A stretch of DNA of 64,000 nucleotides from Streptosporangiaceae bacterium. GTDB lineage: Bacteria; Actinomycetota; Actinomycetes; Streptosporangiales; Streptosporangiaceae. The notes below the pieces were generated by a model. It was given only the letters and a program-made list of their open reading frames with translations. It was not told the DNA's origin and made no database searches. Shown here one piece after another: positions 50,998-59,508 of this stretch. The first letter of the stretch is position 1; each line of letters starts with the position of its first letter. Location of the stretch: NCBI GenBank assembly GCA_025964715.1, contig JAOPYH010000026.1:1-64000 (forward strand), read 5' to 3'. The translations under genes and the position numbers were made by a program.

Positions 50998-52407
50998 ATG
51001 CCGTCCCGTTCCCATGACTCCCGCCGTCCCGGCCGTCCGCGCCGTACCGGCCGGCCGCAAGACCTCGTCCGGCGCACCGCCTTCGACGTCATCCGCGCCG
51101 TCGAGACCCGCGACGCCTACGCCAACCTGCTGCTCGCCGCCCGGTTGCGCGAGCGTGGCCTGACCGGCCGTGACGCCGCGCTGGCCACCGAGCTGACCTA
51201 TGGCACACTGCGCGGTCGCGGCACCTACGACGCCGTGCTGGCCGTATGCAGCGACCGTGACCTGCGCCGGATCGACCCGCCGTTGCTCGACGTGCTCCGG
51301 CTCGGCACCCACCAGCTGCTCAGCACCCGGATCCCGGCGCACGCCGCCGTGGCCACCACGGTCGAGCTCGCCCGGTCCGTCGCGGGCCCGGGCCAGGCCA
51401 AGTTCGCCAACGCGGTGCTCCGCAAGGTCGCCACACGCGATCTCGACGCGTGGCTGGAGATCGTCGCGACCGGTGACGAGACGGCCCGGCTCTCGGTGGC
51501 CTACAGCCATCCGCGCTGGATCGTGTCCTCACTGCGCGATGCCCTCGGCCCGGATCGGGCCGAGATCGAGGCTCTGCTGGCCGCGGACAACGACCGGCCG
51601 AGGGTCACCTTGATCGCCAAGCCGGGACGGGCCTCGGTCGACGAGCTGCTCGCCGCGGGCGCTGAGCGCGCGACGTACTCCCCGCACGCCGCCTACCTCC
51701 CCGAGGGCGACCCCGCGGCCATCGAGGCCATACGCCAGGGAGGCGCGGCCGTGCAGGACGAGGCGAGCCAGCTGGTGGCCATGGCGCTCGCCGCCGCGCC
51801 GCTCGAGGGTCCGGACGCTCGCTGGCTGGACCTGTGCGCCGGCCCCGGCGGCAAGGCCGGGCTGCTGTCCGCGCTCGCCGGCGAACGGGACGCCAGGCTG
51901 TTGGCCTGTGATCTCCAGCCGCACCGTGCCGGCCTCGTCCAGCGAGCCGTTGACGATCGGGCCGGGGTCGCGGTGGTCGACGGCACGAGGCCGGCATGGC
52001 CGCCCGGGACCTTCGACCGGGTGCTCGTGGACGCACCCTGCACCGGCCTCGGCGCGCTGCGCCGCCGCCCGGAGGCCCGCTGGCGGCGCAGCCCTGAGAC
52101 CGTGGCGGAGCTCGGGCCACTGCAGCGTCGCCTGCTGACCAGCGCGCTCGACTCGGTACGGCCTGGCGGGGTCGTGGCCTATGTGACGTGCTCGCCGCAC
52201 CTGGCGGAGACCCGGGTGGTCGTGGAGGACGTGCTCCGGGACCGCCCCGGCGTGGAGCGGCTCGACGCACCCGCCGCGCTCGCGGGGGTGACCACCGAAG
52301 CGCTGTCCGGCCTTGGTTCGGGGCCGTATGCGCAGTTCTGGCCGCATCGGCATGGCACGGACGCGATGTTCCTCGCCCTGCTGCGCCGGCCGGCCGGGGA
52401 TCAATAG
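50998..52407 (+). CDS. rsmB: 16S rRNA (cytosine-C5)-methyltransferase RsmB
   Basis: NusB-like N-terminus ELTYGTLRGRGTYDAVLAVCSDRDLRRIDPPLLDVLRLGTHQLL; LDLCAGPGGKAGLLSAL; VLVDAPCTGLGALRRRPEARWRR; VTCSPHLAE. Confidence 0.95.
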   Translation: MPSRSHDSRRPGRPRRTGRPQDLVRRTAFDVIRAVETRDAYANLLLAARLRERGLTGRDAALATELTYGTLRGRGTYDAVLAVCSDRDLRRIDPPLLDVLRLGTHQLLSTRIPAHAAVATTVELARSVAGPGQAKFANAVLRKVATRDLDAWLEIVATGDETARLSVAYSHPRWIVSSLRDALGPDRAEIEALLAADNDRPRVTLIAKPGRASVDELLAAGAERATYSPHAAYLPEGDPAAIEAIRQGGAAVQDEASQLVAMALAAAPLEGPDARWLDLCAGPGGKAGLLSALAGERDARLLACDLQPHRAGLVQRAVDDRAGVAVVDGTRPAWPPGTFDRVLVDAPCTGLGALRRRPEARWRRSPETVAELGPLQRRLLTSALDSVRPGGVVAYVTCSPHLAETRVVVEDVLRDRPGVERLDAPAALAGVTTEALSGLGSGPYAQFWPHRHGTDAMFLALLRRPAGDQ

Positions 52408-52844
52408 CCCCTGGGCACCGTCTCCGGGGAGCGGTATCCGTACACCGAGAGCACCCAGATGACGACCACGTCGAGCACGATGATCAGGAGTGAGGGAAGC
52501 GGGTAGTACGGCATGAACATGAAGTTCTCGATGGCGCTCACGGCCACCACGATGATGCCGGTGGCCCGCGCCCACACGTTGCCGGTGTAGACGAAGACTC
52601 CCGCAGCGGCCACCAGGATCCCGATGAACAGGTGGATCCAGCCCCAGGCGGCGACGTTGAACCGAAAGACGTAGTCGGCCACGGCGGTGTAGAAACGGCT
52701 CTCCAGGATCGCCGCGATCCCGGAGATCACCTGGAATATGCCGATCAGCACCATCATCACCACGGCGAACAGCATGAGACCGACCGCCCATGTTTTCGCG
52801 GGCGTGTCATCCGTCGTTCCCCGGCCGTGCATCTCGTGACCCAT
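52401..52844 (-). CDS. Integral membrane protein (DUF7144-like)
   Basis: KTWAVGLMLFAVVMMVLIGIFQVISGIAAILESRFYTAVADYVFRFNVAAWGWIHLFIGILVAAAGVFVYTGNVWAR; 4 TM segments; 3' end overlaps rsmB stop. Confidence 0.8.
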   Translation of the reverse strand: MGHEMHGRGTTDDTPAKTWAVGLMLFAVVMMVLIGIFQVISGIAAILESRFYTAVADYVFRFNVAAWGWIHLFIGILVAAAGVFVYTGNVWARATGIIVVAVSAIENFMFMPYYPLPSLLIIVLDVVVIWVLSVYGYRSPETVPRGY

Positions 52845-53064
52845 GTGGGACCTCCCATCAGGCAGGGCGGGCTCTCCCAGAACACCGCGTTTCGGGGCGC
52901 CCGTCCTGCCGCAATGCGGCAAGAGTCGGCAAAGGTCGGTGGCCGGACACGAGCTGCCGGCATGCGGACGGAAACAGCCGGCCCGTGGCCCGACCATTAC
53001 TTCGCGCCGGGCATGATCCAGGCATGAGCCAGAAGACCTCCACTGCCGTCAGCGCGGGGACGCC

Positions 53065-54024
53065 GTGCTGACCGGCTTCATGCAATTCATGTCCTTCATC
53101 GGCAGCTCCGGCTTCTATCTGCCGGTGCTCGTGGTGGTGTTCTGGTGCCTGAACCCACGTGCCGGCGCCCGCGCCGCGGTGGTGCTGGCGCTGAGCGGCG
53201 CGCTGAATACCATGCTCAAGCTCCTGTGGCACGCGCCCCGGCCCTACTGGACCGACCCCTCCGTCAAGGGCCACGAGTCCAGGGCCTCGTTCGGGATGCC
53301 GTCGGGGCACGCGCAGGGATCGGCCGTGGCGTGGGGTCTGCTCGGCATTCACTTCAGGCGGCGGATCGTCTGGGTCATAGTGCTCGCGGTGGTCCTGCTG
53401 GTCGGGGTCTCACGGGTGTATCTCGGTGTGCACTCCATTGGGCAGGTGCTGGCCGGCTGGGCGATCGGGGCCGGGCTGCTGGGACTGACCGTGCTCCTCG
53501 AACCGTTCGTGGTGCCGTGGTGGGCCCGGCGGAGCCTGGCCGTGCAGGTGGCGCTCAGTCTCGCCATCGCCGCGGCCGTCCTGATCCCCACCGCGATGGC
53601 GGTGGACAACCTGCACGCCTGGCATATGCCCGGGACCTGGGAGAAGGCGGTCGAGGTCGGCGGCGGCACGGTCCGGCCCGTGACGCTCACGCAGGGCGCC
53701 GCCGCCACGGGCCTGCTTTGCGGAGCCCTCGTGGGGCTGTCGTGGCTGGGTCACTCCGGCTGGTTCGACGCCGGCGGATCGACGGTGCGGCGGCTCGCGC
53801 GGATACCAGTGGGGATGGCCGGTGCCGCCGCGATCTGGGTGCCCGGGCTCTTCGCCGGCAACCAGAGCCTGATCGTGTTCGGGGTCTACCTCTTGCTGGC
53901 GCTGTGGGCGACGGCCGGCGCGCCCGCGGTGTTCGTACGCCTGGGCCTGGCCCGCCGGGAGGCCCGGCCGGTGCCCGAGGCCGAGCAGGAGCCGGATCAC
54001 ACCGACGATGCCCTGAGCGGGTGA
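53065..54024 (+). CDS. PAP2 family membrane phosphatase
   Basis: [47 protein letters not shown]: three PAP2 motifs. Confidence 0.9.
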   Translation: MLTGFMQFMSFIGSSGFYLPVLVVVFWCLNPRAGARAAVVLALSGALNTMLKLLWHAPRPYWTDPSVKGHESRASFGMPSGHAQGSAVAWGLLGIHFRRRIVWVIVLAVVLLVGVSRVYLGVHSIGQVLAGWAIGAGLLGLTVLLEPFVVPWWARRSLAVQVALSLAIAAAVLIPTAMAVDNLHAWHMPGTWEKAVEVGGGTVRPVTLTQGAAATGLLCGALVGLSWLGHSGWFDAGGSTVRRLARIPVGMAGAAAIWVPGLFAGNQSLIVFGVYLLLALWATAGAPAVFVRLGLARREARPVPEAEQEPDHTDDALSG

Positions 54025-54062
54025 GGCGGCCGGACCGCGGCACTTCTAGACTCGAACCCATC

Positions 54063-54755
54063 ATGGCCGTACAGATCTCACCCAGCATCCTTTCCGCCGA
54101 CTTCGCCCACCTCGCCGACGACGTCGCCGCCATCGCCGGCGCCGCCGACTGGGTCCACGTCGATGTGATGGACAACCACTTCGTGCCCAACCTGACCCTC
54201 GGCCTTCCGGTGGTGGAGGCGCTCATCAAGCACAGCCCCCTGCCACTGGATTGTCACCTCATGATCGAGGACCCGGACCGCTGGGCCCCGCAGTACGCCG
54301 AGGCCGGCGCGGGCAGCGTCACGATCCACGCCGAGGCGGCCAAGGCCCCCATCCGTACGCTCCGGACGATCCGCGCGGCGGGGGCCCGCGCGGGGCTCGG
54401 CATCAACCCGGCCACCGCGGTGGAGCCGTACGAGGACATCCTCGGGGAGATCGACATGCTGCTCCTCATGACGGTCGAACCCGGCTTCGGTGGCCAGCGC
54501 TTCCTCGATGTCGTGCTGCCGAAGGTGCGTCGCGCCCGGGAGATGATCAAGGGTCGCGACCTGCCCGTCTGGCTGCAGGTCGACGGCGGCGTCAGCGCCG
54601 AGACGATCGAGCGGTGCGCGGAGGCGGGAGCCGACGTCTTCGTCGCCGGCAATGCCGTCTACGGCGCGGACGACCCCGCCGAGGCCGTACGAGCCCTTCG
54701 CGCCCGCGCCGAACGGTCGGCCGCCGGGGGAGCCACGGCCCTGGCCCAGGGCTAG
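54063..54755 (+). CDS. rpe: Ribulose-phosphate 3-epimerase
   Basis: [71 protein letters not shown]. Confidence 0.97.
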   Translation: MAVQISPSILSADFAHLADDVAAIAGAADWVHVDVMDNHFVPNLTLGLPVVEALIKHSPLPLDCHLMIEDPDRWAPQYAEAGAGSVTIHAEAAKAPIRTLRTIRAAGARAGLGINPATAVEPYEDILGEIDMLLLMTVEPGFGGQRFLDVVLPKVRRAREMIKGRDLPVWLQVDGGVSAETIERCAEAGADVFVAGNAVYGADDPAEAVRALRARAERSAAGGATALAQG

Positions 54756-54867
54756 GCGCGCCAAGCCGGCGCTCAGCCGAGGAAATGGGCACCCCGCCGT
54801 GACGTGGGAATCCTCACACGCGGAGGGGGAATGCCTGACATGGCACACTGGTTACGGAAGTCAGCAA

Positions 54868-54992
54868 AGCGTGCTCCGGGGTCGGTGCAATTCCGAACCG
54901 GCGGTAAAGTCCGCGACCCGGCCGAAGCCATCGGCCGGTTGATCCGGTGAGATTCCGGGACCGACGGTGAAAGTCCGGATGGGAGGCAGCGC
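54868..54992 (+). ncRNA. FMN riboswitch (RFN element)
   Basis: gctccggggtcggtgcaattccgaaccggcggtaaagtccgcgacccg...ggttgatccggtgagattccgggaccgacggtgaaagtccggatgggaggc. Confidence 0.97.
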
Positions 54993-54996
54993 GCGT

Positions 54997-55018
54997 GACG
55001 CCCTTGTACAAGGGCGTC
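54997..55018 (+). terminator. Palindromic hairpin between FMN aptamer and ribE (expression platform candidate)
   Basis: gacgcccttgtacaagggcgtc: 22-nt perfect palindrome. Confidence 0.65.
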
Positions 55019-55063
55019 GTCTTCGCGATCCCCCGGAGTCATACCTAGAAGGAGACTTCGGGA

Positions 55064-55675
55064 ATGTTCACCGGCATCATCGAGGAGCTCGGCGAGATCG
55101 TAAGGATCGAGCCCCTCGGGGACTCGGCCAGGCTCGAGATCCGCGGGCCTCTAGTAGTCCAGGACGCCGTACACGGCGCCTCCATCGCGGTCAACGGCGT
55201 CTGCCTCACCGTGGTGGACCTCAAAGACGACGTCTTCACCGCCGACGTCATGAAGGAGACGCTGGACCGGTCCAGCCTCGGCGCGACCGAGCCCGGCTCC
55301 CGCGTCAACCTCGAGCGTCCCGTGCGGCTCGCCGACCGCCTCGGCGGTCACCTTGTCCAGGGCCATGTCGACGGTGTCGCCACGATCCTTTCCCGCGAGC
55401 CCGGTGAGCACTGGGACCTCGTGACGCTCTCCCTTCCCGCGCCGCTGGCCCGTTATGTCGTCGACAAGGGCTCGATCACCGTCGACGGCGTGAGCCTGAC
55501 GGTCGTGGAGGCCGCGGCGGACCGGTTCACCATCTCGCTCATCCCCACCACGCTCGCGCTCACCACGCTGGGCATCAAGGGTCCCGGCGATCCGGTGAAC
55601 CTGGAGGTCGACGTCATCGCCAAGTACGTCGAGCGGCTCACCCTCGCGCAGCCCCTGAGCGGAGGGGCCCGATGA
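55064..55675 (+). CDS. ribE: Riboflavin synthase alpha subunit
   Basis: MFTGIIEELGEIVRIEPLGDSARLEI; IAVNGVCLTVVDL; duplicated lumazine-binding domain VTVDGVSLTVVEA-like. Confidence 0.96.
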   Translation: MFTGIIEELGEIVRIEPLGDSARLEIRGPLVVQDAVHGASIAVNGVCLTVVDLKDDVFTADVMKETLDRSSLGATEPGSRVNLERPVRLADRLGGHLVQGHVDGVATILSREPGEHWDLVTLSLPAPLARYVVDKGSITVDGVSLTVVEAAADRFTISLIPTTLALTTLGIKGPGDPVNLEVDVIAKYVERLTLAQPLSGGAR

Positions 55676-56310
55676 GCTGGACACAGGCGGGGTTCCACAT
55701 CCTCGGTTACAAGGTGCTGTGGACGGATCTGGTGGGCAATGTCTGTGCGCTGGCCACCCTGTGGCTGGCCTACATCAGGACGATCTGGACCTGGCCCGTG
55801 CAGATGGCCGGCTCGGTGTTGCTCTTCATCGCATCGGTGAGCGCCCACATCACGGGGAACGCGCTCAAGCAGGTGTTGTTCGGCGTCCTGGCGGCGTACG
55901 GCTGGTGGAAGTGGTCGCGCGGCCTGCGTGGCGGCCGGGACCTGCCCGTACGCCCCGCGACCGGGCGCGAACGGCTCGCCCTGATCGCGGCGATGGTGGT
56001 CGGCACCGCGCTCGTGGCCGCGTTCTTCCAGGCGACCGGCTGGTCGTGGGCCCCGCTGCCGGACGCCTACATCTTCGTCGGCAGCGCGGTGGCCACCTAC
56101 GCGCAGGGCCGCGCGCTCCTGGAGTTCTGGGTCATGTGGGTGATGGTCGACCTCGTCGGGGTGCCGCTGGCCTTCTCGTCCGGACTGGTCGTGTCCGGTG
56201 CGGTCTACGTCTTGTTCTTCGTGATGGTGCTGGTCGGCTTCCGCGGCTGGCTGCGGCAGTACCGCGCGCACACCCGGCAGGCTCCTGACACCGAGGCGGT
56301 GGCGGTGTGA
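55672..56310 (+). CDS. ribM: PnuC-family transporter (RibM/PnuX-type riboflavin transporter)
   Basis: [14 protein letters not shown]...[15 protein letters not shown]...YGWWKWSRG; embedded in FMN-riboswitch rib operon with ATGA-type overlaps. Confidence 0.82.
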   Translation: MSWTQAGFHILGYKVLWTDLVGNVCALATLWLAYIRTIWTWPVQMAGSVLLFIASVSAHITGNALKQVLFGVLAAYGWWKWSRGLRGGRDLPVRPATGRERLALIAAMVVGTALVAAFFQATGWSWAPLPDAYIFVGSAVATYAQGRALLEFWVMWVMVDLVGVPLAFSSGLVVSGAVYVLFFVMVLVGFRGWLRQYRAHTRQAPDTEAVAV

Positions 56311-57551
56311 ACACCGACGAAGAGCAGATCCACGGCATGTTCGCCACCGTCGAGGAGGCCATCGCCGACATCGCGGCCGGCAAGCCCGTGGTCGTGGTCG
56401 ACGACGCGGACCGCGAGAACGAGGGCGACATCATCTTCGCGGCCGCCAAGGCGACCCCGGAGCTCCTCGCGTTCACGATCCGCTACACCAGCGGTGTGAT
56501 CTGCGTGCCCATGCTCGGGGAGGATCTCGACCGGCTGCAGCTCCCGCTCATGACCGCACAGAACCGTGACCGGATGCGGACCGCCTACACGATCAGCGTC
56601 GACGCCCGCGACGGTGTGTCGACCGGAATCTCCGCAGCCGATCGGGCGCACACCATCCGTACCCTGTGCGACTCGGCCACCGAGCCCTACGAGGTGGTGC
56701 GTCCCGGCCACATCTTCCCGCTGCGCTACCACGAGGGCGGGGTGCTGCGCCGCCGCGGCCACACCGAGGCGGCAGTGGACCTGGCCCGCCTCGCCGGCCT
56801 GGCCGAGGCCGGCGTGCTCGCCGAGGTCGTGAACGACGACGGCACCATGGCCCGGCTACCGGAGCTCCAGGTCTTCGCCAAGGAGCACGGCCTCAAGCTG
56901 ATCTCGATCGAGCAGCTCGCCGAACATCGCCGGCGTGCCGAGCCGATGGTGCGGCGCGCAGCCGAGACCCGGCTGCCCAACCGCCATGGCATGTGGCGCG
57001 CGGTCGGCTACTCCAGCGCCATCGACGGCGGCGAGCACTTGGCTTTGGTGTACGGGGAGATCGGCGATGGCGAGGACATCATGGTCCGGGTGCATTCTGA
57101 GTGCCTGACCGGCGACGTGTTCGGCTCAGAGCGGTGCGACTGCGGCACCCAGCTCGACGCCGCCATGGCGGAGATCGCGGCCGAGGGCCGGGGGATCGTG
57201 CTCTACCTGCGCGGACATGAGGGCCGCGGCATCGGGCTCATCGCCAAGCTGCGTGCCTACCACCTCCAGGACAACGGCGCCGACACCGTGGACGCCAACC
57301 TGCAGCTCGGCCTGCCGGCCGACGCACGTGAGTACAGCAACGCCGCGCACATGCTCAAGGATCTGGGCGTACGTTCCGTGCGGATGCTGACCAACAATCC
57401 CAAGAAGATGCAGGGCGTGCAGGGCTTCGGCCTGCGGGTGCACGGCCGGGTCGCGCTGCCGGCCAACGTCACCGAGCACAACCTGCGCTATCTGACGGTC
57501 AAGCGGGACCGTCTCGGCCACAAGATCGCCGGACTGGAGGACCCGTCATGA
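56307..57551 (+). CDS. ribBA: Bifunctional 3,4-dihydroxy-2-butanone-4-phosphate synthase / GTP cyclohydrolase II
   Basis: [77 protein letters not shown]. Confidence 0.97.
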   Translation: MNTDEEQIHGMFATVEEAIADIAAGKPVVVVDDADRENEGDIIFAAAKATPELLAFTIRYTSGVICVPMLGEDLDRLQLPLMTAQNRDRMRTAYTISVDARDGVSTGISAADRAHTIRTLCDSATEPYEVVRPGHIFPLRYHEGGVLRRRGHTEAAVDLARLAGLAEAGVLAEVVNDDGTMARLPELQVFAKEHGLKLISIEQLAEHRRRAEPMVRRAAETRLPNRHGMWRAVGYSSAIDGGEHLALVYGEIGDGEDIMVRVHSECLTGDVFGSERCDCGTQLDAAMAEIAAEGRGIVLYLRGHEGRGIGLIAKLRAYHLQDNGADTVDANLQLGLPADAREYSNAAHMLKDLGVRSVRMLTNNPKKMQGVQGFGLRVHGRVALPANVTEHNLRYLTVKRDRLGHKIAGLEDPS

Positions 57552-58054
57552 GCGGAGTGGGCAGACCCGAGGACACCCGGGTGGACGCGGCGGGGCTCTC
57601 GCTCGGCATCGTCTGCACCCGCTGGCACACCGACGTCACCGACCGGCTGCTCGACCGGGCGGTCCAGGCCGCCAAGGCCTGCGGTGTCGACGAGCCGGTC
57701 GTGGCGCGGGTCACCGGTGCGCTCGAGCTGCCCGTCGTGGCCCAGCAACTCGCCCGCGACAACGACGCGGTGGTCTGCCTGGGCGCGGTGATCCGCGGCG
57801 AGACGGCGCATTTCGACTACGTCTGCGACTCGGTCACCGCCGGGCTGACCCGGGTGGCCCTGGACGAGGCCACACCGGTAGGCAACGGCGTGCTCACGTG
57901 TGAGAACATTGGCCAGGCAATCGATCGCAGTGGGCTGGTGGACAGCCGCGAGGACAAGGGATGGGAGGCGACTGTGGCCGCACTCGACACGGCACTGACC
58001 CTGCGAGGTCTGCGGCATCACGGTCACGCCGGGCATATCTCCGAGCATCTCTAG
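57548..58054 (+). CDS. ribH: 6,7-dimethyl-8-ribityllumazine synthase
   Basis: [73 protein letters not shown]. Confidence 0.96.
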   Translation: MSGVGRPEDTRVDAAGLSLGIVCTRWHTDVTDRLLDRAVQAAKACGVDEPVVARVTGALELPVVAQQLARDNDAVVCLGAVIRGETAHFDYVCDSVTAGLTRVALDEATPVGNGVLTCENIGQAIDRSGLVDSREDKGWEATVAALDTALTLRGLRHHGHAGHISEHL

Positions 58055-58148
58055 GGGAGTTCACGGGGATAGATCCTCTGAGCGCCCGGCCATCTGGGCT
58101 TCTGCGCCCGCCTGGTTTCCCGCCAAATCCACACGAAAGGTTGTTTCC

Positions 58149-59024
58149 GTGCTGTCTCTCGTCCTGCCCAAGGGCTCGCTGGAAAAGGCGACGCTTGAGC
58201 TCTTCGACGCCGCAGACCTGACCGTACGCCGGACGTCGGACCGCGACTACCGCGCCTCCATCGACGACCCCCGCATCGACCGGGTCCGGGTTCTGCGCCC
58301 GCAGGAGATCCCGACCTACCTCGAACAGGGACTGTTCGACCTCGGCATCACCGGCCGCGACTGGATCACCGAGACCGACGCCGACGTCGTCTCGCTCGGT
58401 GAGCTGCAGTACTCCAAGGCCACCTCCAACCCGGTGCGGGTCATCATCGCCGTGCCGGCGGACGCGCCCTGGCAGCAGGTCTCCGACCTTCCCGAGGACG
58501 TCCGGATCTCGACCGAGTTCCCGGCGCTCACCCAGCGGTTCCTGGACAAGCACGGAGTGAAGGCCCGGGTGGTCCCGTCCTACGGCGCCACCGAGGCGAA
58601 GGTCCCCGACATCGTCGACGCGATCGTCGACCTCACCGAGACCGGCTCTTCGCTGCGCAAGAACGGGCTGCGCATCCTGGACACGCTCCTCACCAGTTAC
58701 ACGGAGCTGGTCGCGAACCGCGAGGCGTACGAGAACGCCGAGAAGCGGGCGGCGATGGAGGACATCGCGCTGCTGCTGCAGGGTGCCATCCGCGCGCGCG
58801 GACAGGTCCTGCTCAAGCTCAACGTCGCCAACGGCGGGCTGCAGGAGATCCTCGGCATCATGCCCGCCATGTCCTCACCCACCGTCACGCCGCTGGCCGG
58901 CGGAGAGATGCACGCCGTCGAGAGCGTCGTGCCCAAGCGCGGAGTGAACACGCTGATCCCATCGCTCAAGTCCGCAGGCGCCCGCGACATCCTCGAGATC
59001 CCCATCTCCAAGATCGTTGACTAG
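58149..59024 (+). CDS. hisG: ATP phosphoribosyltransferase (long form)
   Basis: LSLVLPKGSLEKATLELFDAADLTVRRTSDRDYRASIDDPRIDRVRVLRPQEIPTYLEQGLFDLGITGRDWI. Confidence 0.97.
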   Translation: MLSLVLPKGSLEKATLELFDAADLTVRRTSDRDYRASIDDPRIDRVRVLRPQEIPTYLEQGLFDLGITGRDWITETDADVVSLGELQYSKATSNPVRVIIAVPADAPWQQVSDLPEDVRISTEFPALTQRFLDKHGVKARVVPSYGATEAKVPDIVDAIVDLTETGSSLRKNGLRILDTLLTSYTELVANREAYENAEKRAAMEDIALLLQGAIRARGQVLLKLNVANGGLQEILGIMPAMSSPTVTPLAGGEMHAVESVVPKRGVNTLIPSLKSAGARDILEIPISKIVD

Positions 59025-59457
59025 AACCCTTCCGGTGACCTGGCGGCCGCGCCGCAGCCGGGTGATCGCCTACGCGCTGGCGGGCACGATCATGTTGGTC
59101 ATGATCGTGCTCGCCATCGTCGTGCCACCGCCCTTCGGCCTCGCTGACCGGATCGGCCTGGTGGTGTTCGGGATCCTCGTCGTCGGCCTGCTGCACGTGA
59201 TCGCCAGGAGCAGGGTGGTGGCCGATGAGCGGGGTCTCACGGTCGTCAACCCCTTGCGCACCCATCGCTACGACTGGGCCGAGGTGCTGCGGGCGAACAT
59301 GGCCGAGGGGGACCCCTGGCCCACACTGGACCTCGCCGACGGCACGTCCGTCGGAGCCATGGGGATCCAGGGTTCCGAGGGCCAGCGGGCCCGCAAGGCC
59401 ATCACCGAGTTGCAGGCCCTCCTCCACGAACGCGGCGAGGCACCCGAGCCGTCCTGA
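59017..59457 (+). CDS. PH-domain-containing membrane protein
   Basis: Two TM helices then RSRVVADERGLTVVNPLRTHRYDWAEVLRANMAEGDPWPTLDLADG. Confidence 0.82.
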   Translation: MTRTLPVTWRPRRSRVIAYALAGTIMLVMIVLAIVVPPPFGLADRIGLVVFGILVVGLLHVIARSRVVADERGLTVVNPLRTHRYDWAEVLRANMAEGDPWPTLDLADGTSVGAMGIQGSEGQRARKAITELQALLHERGEAPEPS

Positions 59458-59508
59458 CCCCGTCATGATCGTGTAACCACCGCGGATATAGACCGGTCCC
59501 GGGCAAGT

